Positions 34,701 to 42,670 are shown, counted from the first letter of the stretch. The stretch is 64,000 bases of DNA from an uncultured Halobacteriovorax sp. (GCA_913061265.1 CAJXVS010000008.1:156426-220425), one strand, 5' to 3'. A program made the numbers and translations. Notes: generated by a model not told the origin, from the letters alone.

Positions 34701-35383
34701 CATTAAGACTTGCGACGCAAACGGCTTCATTCAAAGACGCTGGTAAGTTTCCAGTAGATGTTACAGGGCTTGGAAGAATCAATATGGTCTTCACTAACCC
34801 ACTTAGAGCTAAGAATGTAAAAGCTAACCTACCTGCTTTTCAAACTTCTATGCAAAACTTTGTTAACTACCTTGGATTTGCTGAACTTCTTAAGATGACA
34901 GCTGCTAATCATATTAGCAAAATTAAGACTTCGCTTAACGGAACTTCATACTTCTCACCAACAGTGGCCCAATCACAACTTGCTGAGACTTTTAATGTGA
35001 AGATGATGGGTGAGATCTTAAACATCAATATCGCCTACGATAAGTCAGGGAAAGTTTTTAGCAGAGATAAGAATATTGCTAAGAGAGTTTACAAAGATAA
35101 GACTCTTCACAATATGCACTTATTATCAGCTGCTAAGACAAGCGTTAGTAACTCAAGCCTTGGGATTCACCTCTTCGCTGTAAACGCTATCTATACTCTT
35201 GATAAGGCCATGAACAGCTACAGACCTTATAAGAAAGACTTTATGGGTAAGGTTGAAGGTTATGTTGATGATGTAAGAGACGATATCGAAGATACTTATA
35301 AGAAGAACCTAAGAAAAAGGTTTAGAAGTCACTACGATAGAGTTTATAAGAACGAAGGGCAATTTACTCCTTTCAATCTTTAA
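31799..35383 (+). CDS. Giant exported coiled-coil/GX3-repeat surface protein, unknown
   Basis: 1194 residues. Signal peptide (residues 1-23), a His/Gly/Asn low-complexity segment (24-46), a long Lys/Ala/Gln coiled coil (about 65-290), then a striking block (about 300-435) with Gly at every fourth residue in runs (for example GRRFGDQDGYRDGESVG). Next a Tyr/Arg-rich segment (about 470-610), a region of beta domains resembling CARDB/Ig folds (about 640-880), and an alpha/beta domain near 885-1000 starting VPVIVVDADKN. The C-terminus is charged. No enzyme motif was seen. It is likely a cell-surface or secreted fibre. Start ATG 31799 has GAGGAG 9 nt upstream; an in-frame ATG at 31778 lacks a site. 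Confidence 0.7.
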   Translation: MKTKMLAVFALTAQLVSGAAMAQHHGGNHGGNNNGNNNNFNSNDIFGNKNDWRNQYIGKPTFRISDDQKLQVIRKRWKVLKTEVEALNKRIQTKQTALEALQKNRKKKNQEVTKLSNEIVAALQKKQQLEAKLPALKKAATDTQAIATAASQGEKQAKKQLDQAKAKLAAEETNCTAAPTPACQAKVNKMKKRVANLTVQHAAAVKGAAETKLAAQAAKKSLNQTNKRITDITTANATRTTAVTAKKAELAGVDAKIKTANQQLRPMLGKQKLKTAEYKKINQARTARRQQVITKVLNANSRGARLGRESGQKEGLELAQARGRRFGDQDGYRDGESVGTRDGQQASYNVGHSRGNVDGAARAVRVGTENGTVEGTRQGNTDAGNREGSAAGTQRAQNSDAAQVGQRQGENDGLQRSVTTGKRVGTAKGEGQAIDKYETNDLKVEDAFGPFAGSFGHDIPSFPGDFRQGRHWNPRPQAPSRLARLAHLDGYEARYFQATRLTYDREIERYYIGYYDQSYQGAYQDFSARDYPAHRDSGYRSGETTAYNRDYQGVFDNFYAQLRDQFNRNPNRSSDVFRSVYANVEGSTFNSVYEQIRSASHSRHEEATFQSNIAAQTEIYRASRFASVSSVYENHPVLKFSSSQIVDGGINEVAKLDGVFQPGEKTFNNIKIVNFGKKAATNVVVTMENGQSFKLTSVSPRSKTTLKGVSQGVIPPQARIGSTYKSKLTLTQALSAEKRIQGRHFMDANSGVLAVDTKNVSVQYPLALSSLGSSSQLLINQKNKMNVTVTNNSKRAYTGSIDVKLTSNATSQVITRGFDPVSKLSSSAKLTDAEILVSDERDVYTPVTFTATVSKNGVVLGRINKVFNTMVKAPYAEKRNDVPVIVVDADKNSRDLLDVIALLGGVKKVSVLDISLNSLNATALNNGLKNKTLLLVDNGRGSVVRPFEATIAKSTNSVLVYVDNNQESLRLATQTASFKDAGKFPVDVTGLGRINMVFTNPLRAKNVKANLPAFQTSMQNFVNYLGFAELLKMTAANHISKIKTSLNGTSYFSPTVAQSQLAETFNVKMMGEILNINIAYDKSGKVFSRDKNIAKRVYKDKTLHNMHLLSAAKTSVSNSSLGIHLFAVNAIYTLDKAMNSYRPYKKDFMGKVEGYVDDVRDDIEDTYKKNLRKRFRSHYDRVYKNEGQFTPFNL

Positions 35384-35401
35384 GAGATAAAAAATTAGTG
35401 C

Positions 35402-35407
35402 TACAAT
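35402..35407 (+). promoter_or_regulatory. -10 box of the S8-like gene, leaderless geometry
   Basis: TACAAT ends six bases before the ATG at 35414 and no Shine-Dalgarno is present. The -35 is poor (CTTTAA at 17-nt spacing). A three-codon ATG-ATC-AAA-TGA frame (35406-35417) overlaps the start as ATGA. Confidence 0.4.
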
Positions 35408-35413
35408 GATCAA

Positions 35414-36169
35414 ATGATCATTAATAAAACAGGGTCAGTATTCTTACTGGCCCTTTTTTTTATTCCAAGCCTATTCGCCGCCAACTTAAGAGTTGGTATC
35501 ATTGATACTGGTTTTTGTGGCAAACAATATAAAGATGTCTTTAACGCTACTAAAGAAGACTTAGGGAATACCTGTTCTTTAAAAAGAAATCATCCTCGCC
35601 TTCATGGGCAATTGGTTCTTGAAGAATTCTTAAAGCACGCCCCAAAGTCCGTTGAAATCTTCCCTATTATTGTTTTTAATAAAAAGGGAGAACAGCGCCT
35701 AACTTATTGGGAAGCTGCACTTGATTACTCTAAGAAGAAGAAGTTAGACGTTCTCCTCATTGCCGCTGGGTATCCTACATCGAAAAAGATTAAGTTCCCT
35801 AAGCTAATCATCCCGAGTTTTGTTTCCTCCGGAACAAGGGAAGGCGGGATTCAAGCTAAGACTTTTCTCTACCCTCAAGAGCTTAAAAGTTCTGATAAAA
35901 TCTTTCTCATCGGCTCTTACTCTCCGAGTAAGAACACTAAGTTTAACGATGCTATGGTTGATTCAAGAAGAATGTATCCTAAAAGAATAGATTATTATTT
36001 TTCAGGAGATAGTAAGGATAATCATCTAAGTGGGTCGTCTAAGGCCGTTGCTACCGCCCTTGGAAAAGCACTAAGGTCTTGCGAGCTAACTAAGCTTAGG
36101 TCTTGTTTAAAAAAGTCAAAACGCTTTATTAAAGTCATAAACTTTAATAAACCTATCCCAACTTTTTAA
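35414..36169 (+). CDS. Divergent exported subtilisin-like (S8) protease
   Basis: 251 residues. A signal peptide (IINKTGSVFLLALFFIPSLF) leads directly into VGIIDTG, the Asp motif of subtilases (Asp31). His64 lies in RLHGQ, matching the HG-x-x-V/A motif, and Ser209 lies in SGSSKAVATALG, matching SGTSMA-x-P-x-x-x-G. The spacing and order Asp-His-Ser are right, and DVLLIAAG fits the central strand. The domain is shorter than classic subtilases, and the oxyanion Asn could not be placed. It is probably an exported protease or a pseudo-protease. An intrinsic terminator is encoded within its signal-peptide codons. The 3' end overlaps the convergent gene by 4 nt. Confidence 0.6.
   Translation: MIINKTGSVFLLALFFIPSLFAANLRVGIIDTGFCGKQYKDVFNATKEDLGNTCSLKRNHPRLHGQLVLEEFLKHAPKSVEIFPIIVFNKKGEQRLTYWEAALDYSKKKKLDVLLIAAGYPTSKKIKFPKLIIPSFVSSGTREGGIQAKTFLYPQELKSSDKIFLIGSYSPSKNTKFNDAMVDSRRMYPKRIDYYFSGDSKDNHLSGSSKAVATALGKALRSCELTKLRSCLKKSKRFIKVINFNKPIPTF
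35432..35461 (+). terminator. Intrinsic terminator lying inside the start of the S8-like gene
   Basis: GGGTCAGTA (35432-35440) pairs with TACTGGCCC (35445-35453) over 9 bp including one G-T pair, with a 4-nt loop, followed by eight T. It lies about 50 nt after the stop of the giant surface-protein gene but also encodes residues 7-16 of the next gene's signal peptide. Confidence 0.75.
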
Positions 36170-36768
36170 AGAGCAATGTATCTCATCTTCTTAAAGTCTT
36201 TTGAGAAATAAAAATCCGCGGGGCTATTTCCGGCTTCGTTCTGAGGAACCTCTCCATTAAAGTAGGAAAACCAATAGTCCCAGTTAGTTGAATAATTCAT
36301 TTTCCCTGGGATGATCTTCTTTGATAAGAATCTATTGAGAAACTTTGTAATGTACTCAGAGCAATAGAGGAGCTCACTCCCATCAGCGGCAAAGTTATTC
36401 CATCTATATTCAGGATCAAAACCAAGACCCTCAAAGTCTCTCTTATAGACCTTTGTCATCTCATGATCTGTTAAGCTCGATTTTAAATACTTTGCCCTTA
36501 AGTGTAGGGCCTTCTCCCCTTTTCTTCCCATGCTGAGGAACTTCTCTATGCTTACGGAGTTTACTTCCCCCAAGGATTGAGTCACTCTCCAAGCGCCACC
36601 AACCTTTAACAAAAGACCCGAGTGAGAGAAAGGCGCTTTAGATTCTGATTCAATATAACGGCAGCTATAACAGTTTAAGGGTATGAGAATAAGGTCCCCA
36701 GTGCGCCAAGAGGGTTCTGCTCCAAAACACAGAGTTGAGATAAACATGAGTAAAACACTAAGTTTCAT
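36166..36768 (-). CDS. YiiX/YebB-like permuted NlpC/P60 cysteine hydrolase, exported
   Basis: 200 residues with signal peptide (KLSVLLMFISTLCFG). GDLILIPL, then PFSHSGLLL, then LLYCSEYITKFL match the order of the permuted papain-like YiiX family (His in S-H-x-G, Cys in C-S-E). Such proteins cleave peptides or amides in the envelope or on lipids. Extra cysteines in NCYSCRY may form a disulfide. I chose ATG 36768. TTG 36780 and GTG 36774 are also in frame, and the GTG lies six bases after a TATAAA box, so a leaderless GTG start is a real alternative. It overlaps the S8-like gene tail to tail by 4 nt. Confidence 0.7.
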   Translation of the reverse strand: MKLSVLLMFISTLCFGAEPSWRTGDLILIPLNCYSCRYIESESKAPFSHSGLLLKVGGAWRVTQSLGEVNSVSIEKFLSMGRKGEKALHLRAKYLKSSLTDHEMTKVYKRDFEGLGFDPEYRWNNFAADGSELLYCSEYITKFLNRFLSKKIIPGKMNYSTNWDYWFSYFNGEVPQNEAGNSPADFYFSKDFKKMRYIAL

Positions 36769-36920
36769 AGGCACTGCCAATTTATAGGGGCTATTAAAAA
36801 GGCAATCTATCCTATGAAATATCCCTTGAAAATGGCCATTAATGACCTAAAACCATGCACTTAGTTAAAAAAAACTGTATTAGATTCAATCAAAGTCTCC
36901 CCTCAAAGCCGAAGCTCTCT

Positions 36921-36926
36921 TATAAT
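36921..36926 (+). promoter_or_regulatory. -10 box upstream of the 634-residue gene
   Basis: A perfect TATAAT 35 bases before the ATG at 36961, in the 190-bp divergent gap. No good -35 is visible at 16-18 nt, so it may need an activator. GAGGG lies just before the ATG. Confidence 0.4.
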
Positions 36927-36960
36927 AGTTAAAAGAAGCTAATTCTATTTTGAGGGACGA

Positions 36961-38865
36961 ATGCAAAAGACTATAAAATTTATCGCTATTCAATTTTTAA
37001 ACCTAGCTCTGATCTTTTCAGTTATGTCCCCTGCGCTTCCTACAGTTTTACTTGCTCAAGAATCTTGTAGCTACCCTAATGATGTGGCGATGGATAAAAA
37101 GCAAAGGGACTGTTACTCAGATAAATCAAGAGAATGGGTCTGCCGTCTCAACAGATGCGTGACTTCGGCAGAAGCAACCATTGAACGCGAGAAGTTTAAA
37201 GAATGTGCAGAGATGGCCGATCCTGATGAAAGAAAAACTTGTCATGATAAATATGCTTCAAATGAAACTGGTGTTAGTGCTGGAGACAAAGGAAGTTCTG
37301 CGGATAAGAACCTCGCGACGTTAGGAGTTATAGGCCAATCTATATACGCAGGGATGGCCATTAACGCTACATGGGGAGCTAAGCCTGATGCAAAGAATTT
37401 ATGTACCTCAAGAAAAATATACTTGGGCGGCGCTGTTATTATGGTCCTAACAGAAATTTATATGCGTATGACGGCCAAAAAGAAGTTTGAAAAAATTGGT
37501 AAAAAATATAATTCAGAACAAGCTGACGAAGATGCTTATAACGCTCAATTGAATGCCCTTGAATATCTTAAAGAAGAACAAAATGAAGTCGCTGCCCTGG
37601 CTAAGACTAGAAAAAATGCTTACACACTACAAATGGTTGCTTTCACAGCTGCTGCAGGCTTTGCCATTTATGAAATATTTAAGGCAAAAGCGGCGGCTGC
37701 AGCTGCTGCTTTGACTGTTAATCCAGTAGCTATGACTGATCCTTGCGATATTTTAAATAATATTCCAGCGCCTACAGATAAAGAAACTGCTTCGATCCTT
37801 CTTTTAAATTCTACTCAAGTAGCATGGGCCGCTGGAATTAGTGGAGCTTGGTCTCTTATCTTAAGAGGAATGGCTGCAAAACAAGAAAAAGAGGCTAAAG
37901 GAAATGCAAAAGGCGTAGAAGATACAATCGCTAAATTTAAAGATACAATGGCAGGTTCAGGTTATTGTACTCCTACTGCTAGAAATGATCTTGAGAATCC
38001 AGAATGTTATTGTTATGAAAATGATGGCAGTAAGAATCAAGACCGAACTAAGTCAAACAAATGCCAAGCGCTTTGGGCCGAGAATGATCAAAACCTTATG
38101 GTAGCTGCTACTGACTATAAGGGCAAAGTTGATCCTAAGATGAAGGTTTGTATGCTTGTTAGCGGCCAAGTTGATAAAAAATGTCAATGCCGCCGTATGA
38201 TTAATAAATCAACCGGTGAGAATGCTTGTTTAAAAGTACCTATGGGAACAAATTCTTTAAGCTCTCTTGGAACGGCCCTTGGTGTACCAGGTCTCTCCTC
38301 GGCCGTAAGTAACCTGGCCAATGGAAATACTTCTCTTGGTTCTCTTAACGGCGGTAGTTTAAACAATCAATTATCCAAGACTCGAAAAGCAGCTGACCAA
38401 ATTATAGCAAAAGTTAATGAAGATAGAAAAGCAGAAGGCCTTCCTGCTATTAATTTAGATTCTGATAGATTAGGAAAACTGGCCCTAAAAAGATTAACGC
38501 CTAAACAAATTGCCACAGCTGCTAGTTCAACCCTAGGAAGCCTAGCTTCTTCAGGTCGCCCAACGACGGGGCCACTAGCTGATTCACTTGCCGCAGCAGA
38601 GAAATCATCCGGCATTAGTAAAAAAGCTCTTCTTGGTGGCGGTAGTGGCCTTAGATCAGCTAGCTCTTCTAAAAGAGGCGGAGATGATTTTGCCTTTTTA
38701 AATAGTGGCGGAGAAAGCGGAAAAGTAATGGGCGCTATGGAAGATAAAAAGTATGATTATAAAGATAATGATATCGTAAAAAATAAAGGCGTCTCCATTT
38801 GGAAGGTCATCTCAGCCAGGTATTCTAAGAGTGCTATGAGAAGACTTTTTGGAGAGGATAAATAA
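36961..38865 (+). CDS. Exported/membrane protein with Cys-rich head and conserved C-terminal module, unknown
   Basis: 634 residues. A signal peptide (to about residue 31) precedes a Cys-rich segment (SCSYP, DCYSD, VCRLNRC, ECAEM, TCHDK). Hydrophobic helices lie at about 117-133, 153-168, 218-250 (with an Ala run) and 275-300. A second Cys-rich stretch (CYCYEND to QCRRM, about 335-410) and a Gly/Ser/Ala-rich C-terminal third follow. The last 70 residues hold SSSKRGGDDF and then SIWKVISARYSK, both echoed in the protein at 40214. No family recognised. It is 11 nt upstream of the M15 peptidase gene and likely cotranscribed. Confidence 0.65.
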   Translation: MQKTIKFIAIQFLNLALIFSVMSPALPTVLLAQESCSYPNDVAMDKKQRDCYSDKSREWVCRLNRCVTSAEATIEREKFKECAEMADPDERKTCHDKYASNETGVSAGDKGSSADKNLATLGVIGQSIYAGMAINATWGAKPDAKNLCTSRKIYLGGAVIMVLTEIYMRMTAKKKFEKIGKKYNSEQADEDAYNAQLNALEYLKEEQNEVAALAKTRKNAYTLQMVAFTAAAGFAIYEIFKAKAAAAAAALTVNPVAMTDPCDILNNIPAPTDKETASILLLNSTQVAWAAGISGAWSLILRGMAAKQEKEAKGNAKGVEDTIAKFKDTMAGSGYCTPTARNDLENPECYCYENDGSKNQDRTKSNKCQALWAENDQNLMVAATDYKGKVDPKMKVCMLVSGQVDKKCQCRRMINKSTGENACLKVPMGTNSLSSLGTALGVPGLSSAVSNLANGNTSLGSLNGGSLNNQLSKTRKAADQIIAKVNEDRKAEGLPAINLDSDRLGKLALKRLTPKQIATAASSTLGSLASSGRPTTGPLADSLAAAEKSSGISKKALLGGGSGLRSASSSKRGGDDFAFLNSGGESGKVMGAMEDKKYDYKDNDIVKNKGVSIWKVISARYSKSAMRRLFGEDK

Positions 38866-38876
38866 GGCATAAAATC

Positions 38877-39581
38877 TTGAATCAAGAAAGACTAGATCAG
38901 TTTACAGGAAGAACTCAAAACCACCTCACCAAACTTAATGAAGACTACCTGGTTCACCAGGAAGTTCTCATTGCGTTTAACTCCCTCAAGCAAGAAGCGG
39001 CCATTGAAGGCTTTGACCTAACGGCCATTAGCACCTTTCGTCCCTTTGAAGAACAGCTTCAAATTTGGAATACTAAGGCACAGGGCCAGCGGCCTCTTTT
39101 AGGCGATGATGGAAACCCTCTAGAGTTTGATAAATTATCTAAAGAAGAAGTTGTTTTTCGTATCTTAAGATGGAGCGCCCTTCCGGGAGTAAGCCGTCAT
39201 CACTTTGGAACTGATATAGATGTCATTGATAAAAAAGCTTTAACAGACCCAAGTTATAGAGTTCAATTAGTTCCTTCAGAGTATTCTGAAGGTGGGATCT
39301 TTGGAGCACTCTCCTCTTGGCTTGATAAGAGAATAAGCGATAGAGAGGCCTTCGGTTTTTATAGGCCTTATGATGTTGATAGAGGGGGCGTCGCCCCTGA
39401 GATGTGGCACTTAAGTTTTAGGCCCATCGCCGATGAGTACTTAAGTGAGTTTAGTTTTGATGTCTTTAAGAAATTCTTAGAAAGCGATGCTTACAAAACA
39501 ATGGAACTTAGAGACATTGTTCTAGATCATGCCGAGACCATCTATCAGCGCTACGTAGTTAATGTTAATCCTAACTACTAA
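38877..39581 (+). CDS. M15-family D-alanyl-D-alanine carboxypeptidase-like (LAS) protein
   Basis: A 234-residue zinc peptidase of the VanY/M15B type acting on peptidoglycan stem peptides. The zinc motif S-x-H-x-x-G-x-x-x-D is seen at SRHHFGTDID (Ser106, His108, Asp115), and the catalytic Glu/zinc His pair at EMWHLSF near residue 185; STFRPFEEQ is the family's substrate-loop Arg. No signal peptide is evident, so it is cytoplasmic or exported by another route. TTG start with AAGG 9 nt upstream. The 3' end overlaps the convergent thioesterase gene by 11 bp. Confidence 0.88.
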   Translation: MNQERLDQFTGRTQNHLTKLNEDYLVHQEVLIAFNSLKQEAAIEGFDLTAISTFRPFEEQLQIWNTKAQGQRPLLGDDGNPLEFDKLSKEEVVFRILRWSALPGVSRHHFGTDIDVIDKKALTDPSYRVQLVPSEYSEGGIFGALSSWLDKRISDREAFGFYRPYDVDRGGVAPEMWHLSFRPIADEYLSEFSFDVFKKFLESDAYKTMELRDIVLDHAETIYQRYVVNVNPNY

Positions 39582-39984
39582 CGCCAACTGATTCTAACCA
39601 ACCTGTATCTGGGGTAATAAGGCTTCTTTTCTTAAGATCAAAGACCCCTACTTCTAACTCTAGATCTGAGGCCACTGTGCCATCGCTCTTAAGCATTTGC
39701 TGATAGAGAACCATGACCTTCTGATTCTTCATCTCTTTAAAGACACTAGTTATCGTGATCTCTTCGCGGTTCTTCAGCTCTCGTTTAAACTTAAGCTTTA
39801 ACTCTAAGATAACAGGCCCTATCCCCGTGGACTGAATCTTCTTTAGCCCATATCCATTTGCTTCAATAAAGTCCCACCTGGCCTCTTCATAGAGCTCTAA
39901 GTAGGTCGCATTGTTAACATGGCCAAAGGTATCAAGGTGTTTTTCAAGTATACGTATAGGGTATTGAAAAGTGGTCGCTTCCAT
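39571..39984 (-). CDS. Acyl-CoA thioesterase, 4HBT/YbgC hot-dog family
   Basis: 137 residues of the hot-dog fold. HLDTFGHVNNATYLELYEEAR matches the family signature with active-site Asp in LDTFGHVNN. Hydrolyses acyl- or hydroxybenzoyl-CoA thioesters in the cytoplasm; YbgC relatives work with phospholipid synthesis and the Tol system, but no tol genes are nearby. The ATG at 39984 has AAGGA 8 nt upstream. Confidence 0.88.
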   Translation of the reverse strand: MEATTFQYPIRILEKHLDTFGHVNNATYLELYEEARWDFIEANGYGLKKIQSTGIGPVILELKLKFKRELKNREEITITSVFKEMKNQKVMVLYQQMLKSDGTVASDLELEVGVFDLKKRSLITPDTGWLESVGVSS

Positions 39985-40036
39985 CTCTGCCAGTCCTTAT
40001 GTACTTTCAGTTGATTATAAAGTTTAGCCACCAATT

Positions 40037-40054
40037 TAAGGCATCTCTGCCTTA
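40037..40054. other. Hairpin in the gap between the thioesterase gene and the 795-residue gene
   Basis: TAAGGCA and TGCCTTA form a perfect 7-bp stem with loop TCTC. No T-run follows on either strand. The rest of the 229-bp divergent gap holds the direct repeat ACTCAAGT (40142-40149 and 40155-40162, 13 nt apart) and a strong AAAGGAG at about 40168-40174. Confidence 0.4.
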
Positions 40055-40213
40055 GTTGTAAACCAAAGCGGCTCTCACTTCTCCTTCTATAAACAGGTAC
40101 TTAAATCCAAATTTCCTCAATATCGAGGCTAAAACCCACTTACTCAAGTTTTTCACTCAAGTAACCGTAAAGGAGAAGTAAAATAGTATGTGAAACTATG
40201 AATTGGAAAAGCT

Positions 40214-42601
40214 ATGAAAACAAAACCGACAGCAATCTTTAACGCCCTCCTCATCTTGAGTGCTCTGTTCTTTTCTACAGCAGCCTTAAGTGATCCTATC
40301 GTAATTGGCGACCCACCTAGGGTAGTTGTTATGGCAGAGGGTAATGTTCTCGTTTATGCGGACGATAATACTCCACTTGAAGACGATGATGCGGAAGGTT
40401 TAACTGAAGCTATGAAGGCTAAAGGCATAGATCCGACCTTAGCTGCAAGCTTTCCAGAACCAGACGAAACTAAAATAGACTTTAAAACAATTACTCAAGC
40501 TCAAGCTGATGCTCTTGACCCTGAAATGAAGGCAGCTTACAGAAGATTTCAAGAAGACGCTGCCGAACTTGAACGAATAAAAAATCCAGACGCCATGACT
40601 CCAACAAAGATTGGAAAGCTCTTTGAAGAAATTCAGAAGAATATGTCCAAGAATATTAGTGCGACTATGCCTGATGGTGACCTAGTTGAATCAAAAATTA
40701 ATATTGAAGAGATTGAGCTACAAACTTCTAGCCAGATCCTTGGTAGTGATACAGGTAGCTTTTTGGGAAAATGTGAGATGCTCCTTCCTGACGGGACAAC
40801 TTGGAAGAAAGTAACAGATAAGGCAAAGAGTGGAGCAAAAGAAGCTCGCATTACTGCTTTTTTTACTGCTTCTTATGGAGAGGTAACCAGACACTTACTA
40901 GAAGACTTAAATAACGGTCAAGAAAAGGCTACCAATAGATCTGTTGCGGATATCCTAGAGGATGGTTTAAATGACGCCTATAGAAGAGCAAGGATGATTC
41001 AAGAATGTACGGCCCTCGTTTACTTAACATTAAGAGTTGATTACTCTGATGCAAAGGCCAGCTCAGTTGAAGGTGTTGATAATATCAAAAGATCTTTTGA
41101 TCAAAAGATTGTTGCTAAGAAAAATGGCGTTGAGACTCAGGACTTTCCTGCTTGTAGCAAGGCCATTGATAAATACAATGCTGCTTTTATTGGAGGACAA
41201 GCTTTACAAATAGGGCAGAGCTTTCAGTTTCAAGAAGCCTCTATGGACGCTAGTATCACAGCTCAAGAAAATGCCAATGACATAACTTCAGGAATGAAGG
41301 CTCAACAAGATATGACTGATGAGCAGGCTAAAATTACAACCACAAGGGCCGCTTTTTCAGGAGCTAAAGGTGCAGCCATGGGGCTCGCCCTAAGCCAAAT
41401 CCCTACCCTAAAAGAATTAGTCACCGATTGCCAAGCAAAGGTATCAGGCTCGAATATTAGCCCTGCAAGTATACCTTATGAAGCTTTTAAGACTACAATC
41501 CGAAATGCAATCTCAACTGCTAATGTGGGTATTACCTTAACCAGAGGTTCAGCTTCTGAGATCGGCTCCGAAGACGCTAGTGAAAGGAGAACAGTTAAAT
41601 TCAACCTAGTAACGACAGATAGTAAAGGTCAAGTGGTTACAAATGCAGATGATAATAAAGTTATGACTATAACTGCGGATGTTCTTCAAGGTGATCCAAA
41701 CAAGAAGGCTTGTTCTCGAGTGGCTACTGAAAGAGAAGTTTCTTTGGCCATGAACGAAGTAAGTTGCCGGCAAAAGATTAAGAAGGCCATGGTTGAAGCT
41801 GGCGTTGAGATGGCTTCTAATATGTTAAAGACAAAGCTCCTTAATGACCAATCAGATATGATTGGAGACGCGATTAATAATGTTAAGAAATTCGATGAAG
41901 ATAATGCTGCACCAACCTTTGAAGAGTTTAATGCAGAGATCTGTCAGGCCGACCCTACCCTTCCTGAATGTGCCACTGTTGGGCCCGTCTTTGATAGAGG
42001 AAGAGAGTTTAATGGGAATGGAATCAATGTAAGTGGCTTTTCAAGACAAAATACAAGTGCTGGGATTCAGCGTGAAGATTCAAGAGATTCGGTTATTGAT
42101 TCTGAGTCAAAAAATGAACGTGGCGAAGGGGTTACAGGAGTTGGAACTACTGTTGGGACTCCTGGGAATTCGACGGCCTTTATAGATCCTTCTCCAGGAG
42201 CTGGCAGCATGAAAAGAGGCGGCGGCGGCGGAGCTGGTGGCGGCGGTGGCGGCGGAGTTGGTAAAGCAGCTTCTTCCGGCGGTGGCGGTGGCGGTTCAGG
42301 TGGCGGTGGATCTCGTGGCGGCGGTGGAGTTACCGGTCGTAAGATTAACTACTCAGGTGGCGGCGGTGGACTCTCTTTTGGTGGCGGTGGAAAAAGCCGG
42401 TCTAAAAGAAGTAGTAAGAAAGGTGGAAATCCATTTTCTAAGTTCTTTAAGAATAAAAAAGGTGGCAAGAAAGGTGGAACCCTTAACTTTAGAGGCGTGG
42501 CCTCTGTTGGCGGAAAGAAAGACAGCCTATTTGGGATGATCTCTAACCGCTATGGAAAACTTAAAGATGAACGCTTAATTAAATACAAAGCTGGAAAATA
42601 A
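40214..42601 (+). CDS. Exported Gly-rich protein with conserved C-terminal module, unknown
   Basis: 795 residues. Signal peptide (about residues 8-28), an acidic first third, a helical Gln/Ala-rich middle (about 200-600), then an extreme Gly-rich block (about 660-725) built of GGC/GGT codons, and a basic tail. The tail has RSSKKGGNPF and, 35 residues on, SLFGMISNRYGK, paralleling the end of the 634-residue protein at 36961. Cysteines in KCEMLL, QECTALV, PACSKA, VTDCQ and ICQADPTLPEC may be disulfide-bonded. No known domain recognised. The true start codon is uncertain because the strongest ribosome site lies 40 nt upstream. A terminator follows. Confidence 0.6.
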   Translation: MKTKPTAIFNALLILSALFFSTAALSDPIVIGDPPRVVVMAEGNVLVYADDNTPLEDDDAEGLTEAMKAKGIDPTLAASFPEPDETKIDFKTITQAQADALDPEMKAAYRRFQEDAAELERIKNPDAMTPTKIGKLFEEIQKNMSKNISATMPDGDLVESKINIEEIELQTSSQILGSDTGSFLGKCEMLLPDGTTWKKVTDKAKSGAKEARITAFFTASYGEVTRHLLEDLNNGQEKATNRSVADILEDGLNDAYRRARMIQECTALVYLTLRVDYSDAKASSVEGVDNIKRSFDQKIVAKKNGVETQDFPACSKAIDKYNAAFIGGQALQIGQSFQFQEASMDASITAQENANDITSGMKAQQDMTDEQAKITTTRAAFSGAKGAAMGLALSQIPTLKELVTDCQAKVSGSNISPASIPYEAFKTTIRNAISTANVGITLTRGSASEIGSEDASERRTVKFNLVTTDSKGQVVTNADDNKVMTITADVLQGDPNKKACSRVATEREVSLAMNEVSCRQKIKKAMVEAGVEMASNMLKTKLLNDQSDMIGDAINNVKKFDEDNAAPTFEEFNAEICQADPTLPECATVGPVFDRGREFNGNGINVSGFSRQNTSAGIQREDSRDSVIDSESKNERGEGVTGVGTTVGTPGNSTAFIDPSPGAGSMKRGGGGGAGGGGGGGVGKAASSGGGGGGSGGGGSRGGGGVTGRKINYSGGGGGLSFGGGGKSRSKRSSKKGGNPFSKFFKNKKGGKKGGTLNFRGVASVGGKKDSLFGMISNRYGKLKDERLIKYKAGK

Positions 42602-42645
42602 ATAAATAAATAAACACGTTTTAAGAGTGAGAATTGAGTAAAAGG

Positions 42646-42670
42646 GCCTTTCGAATGAAAGGCTTTTTTA
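42646..42670 (+). terminator. Intrinsic terminator after the 795-residue gene
   Basis: GCCTTTC and GAAAGGC form a 7-bp stem with a GAAT loop, followed by TTTTTTATTT. It is 45 nt past the stop at 42601. Confidence 0.8.
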
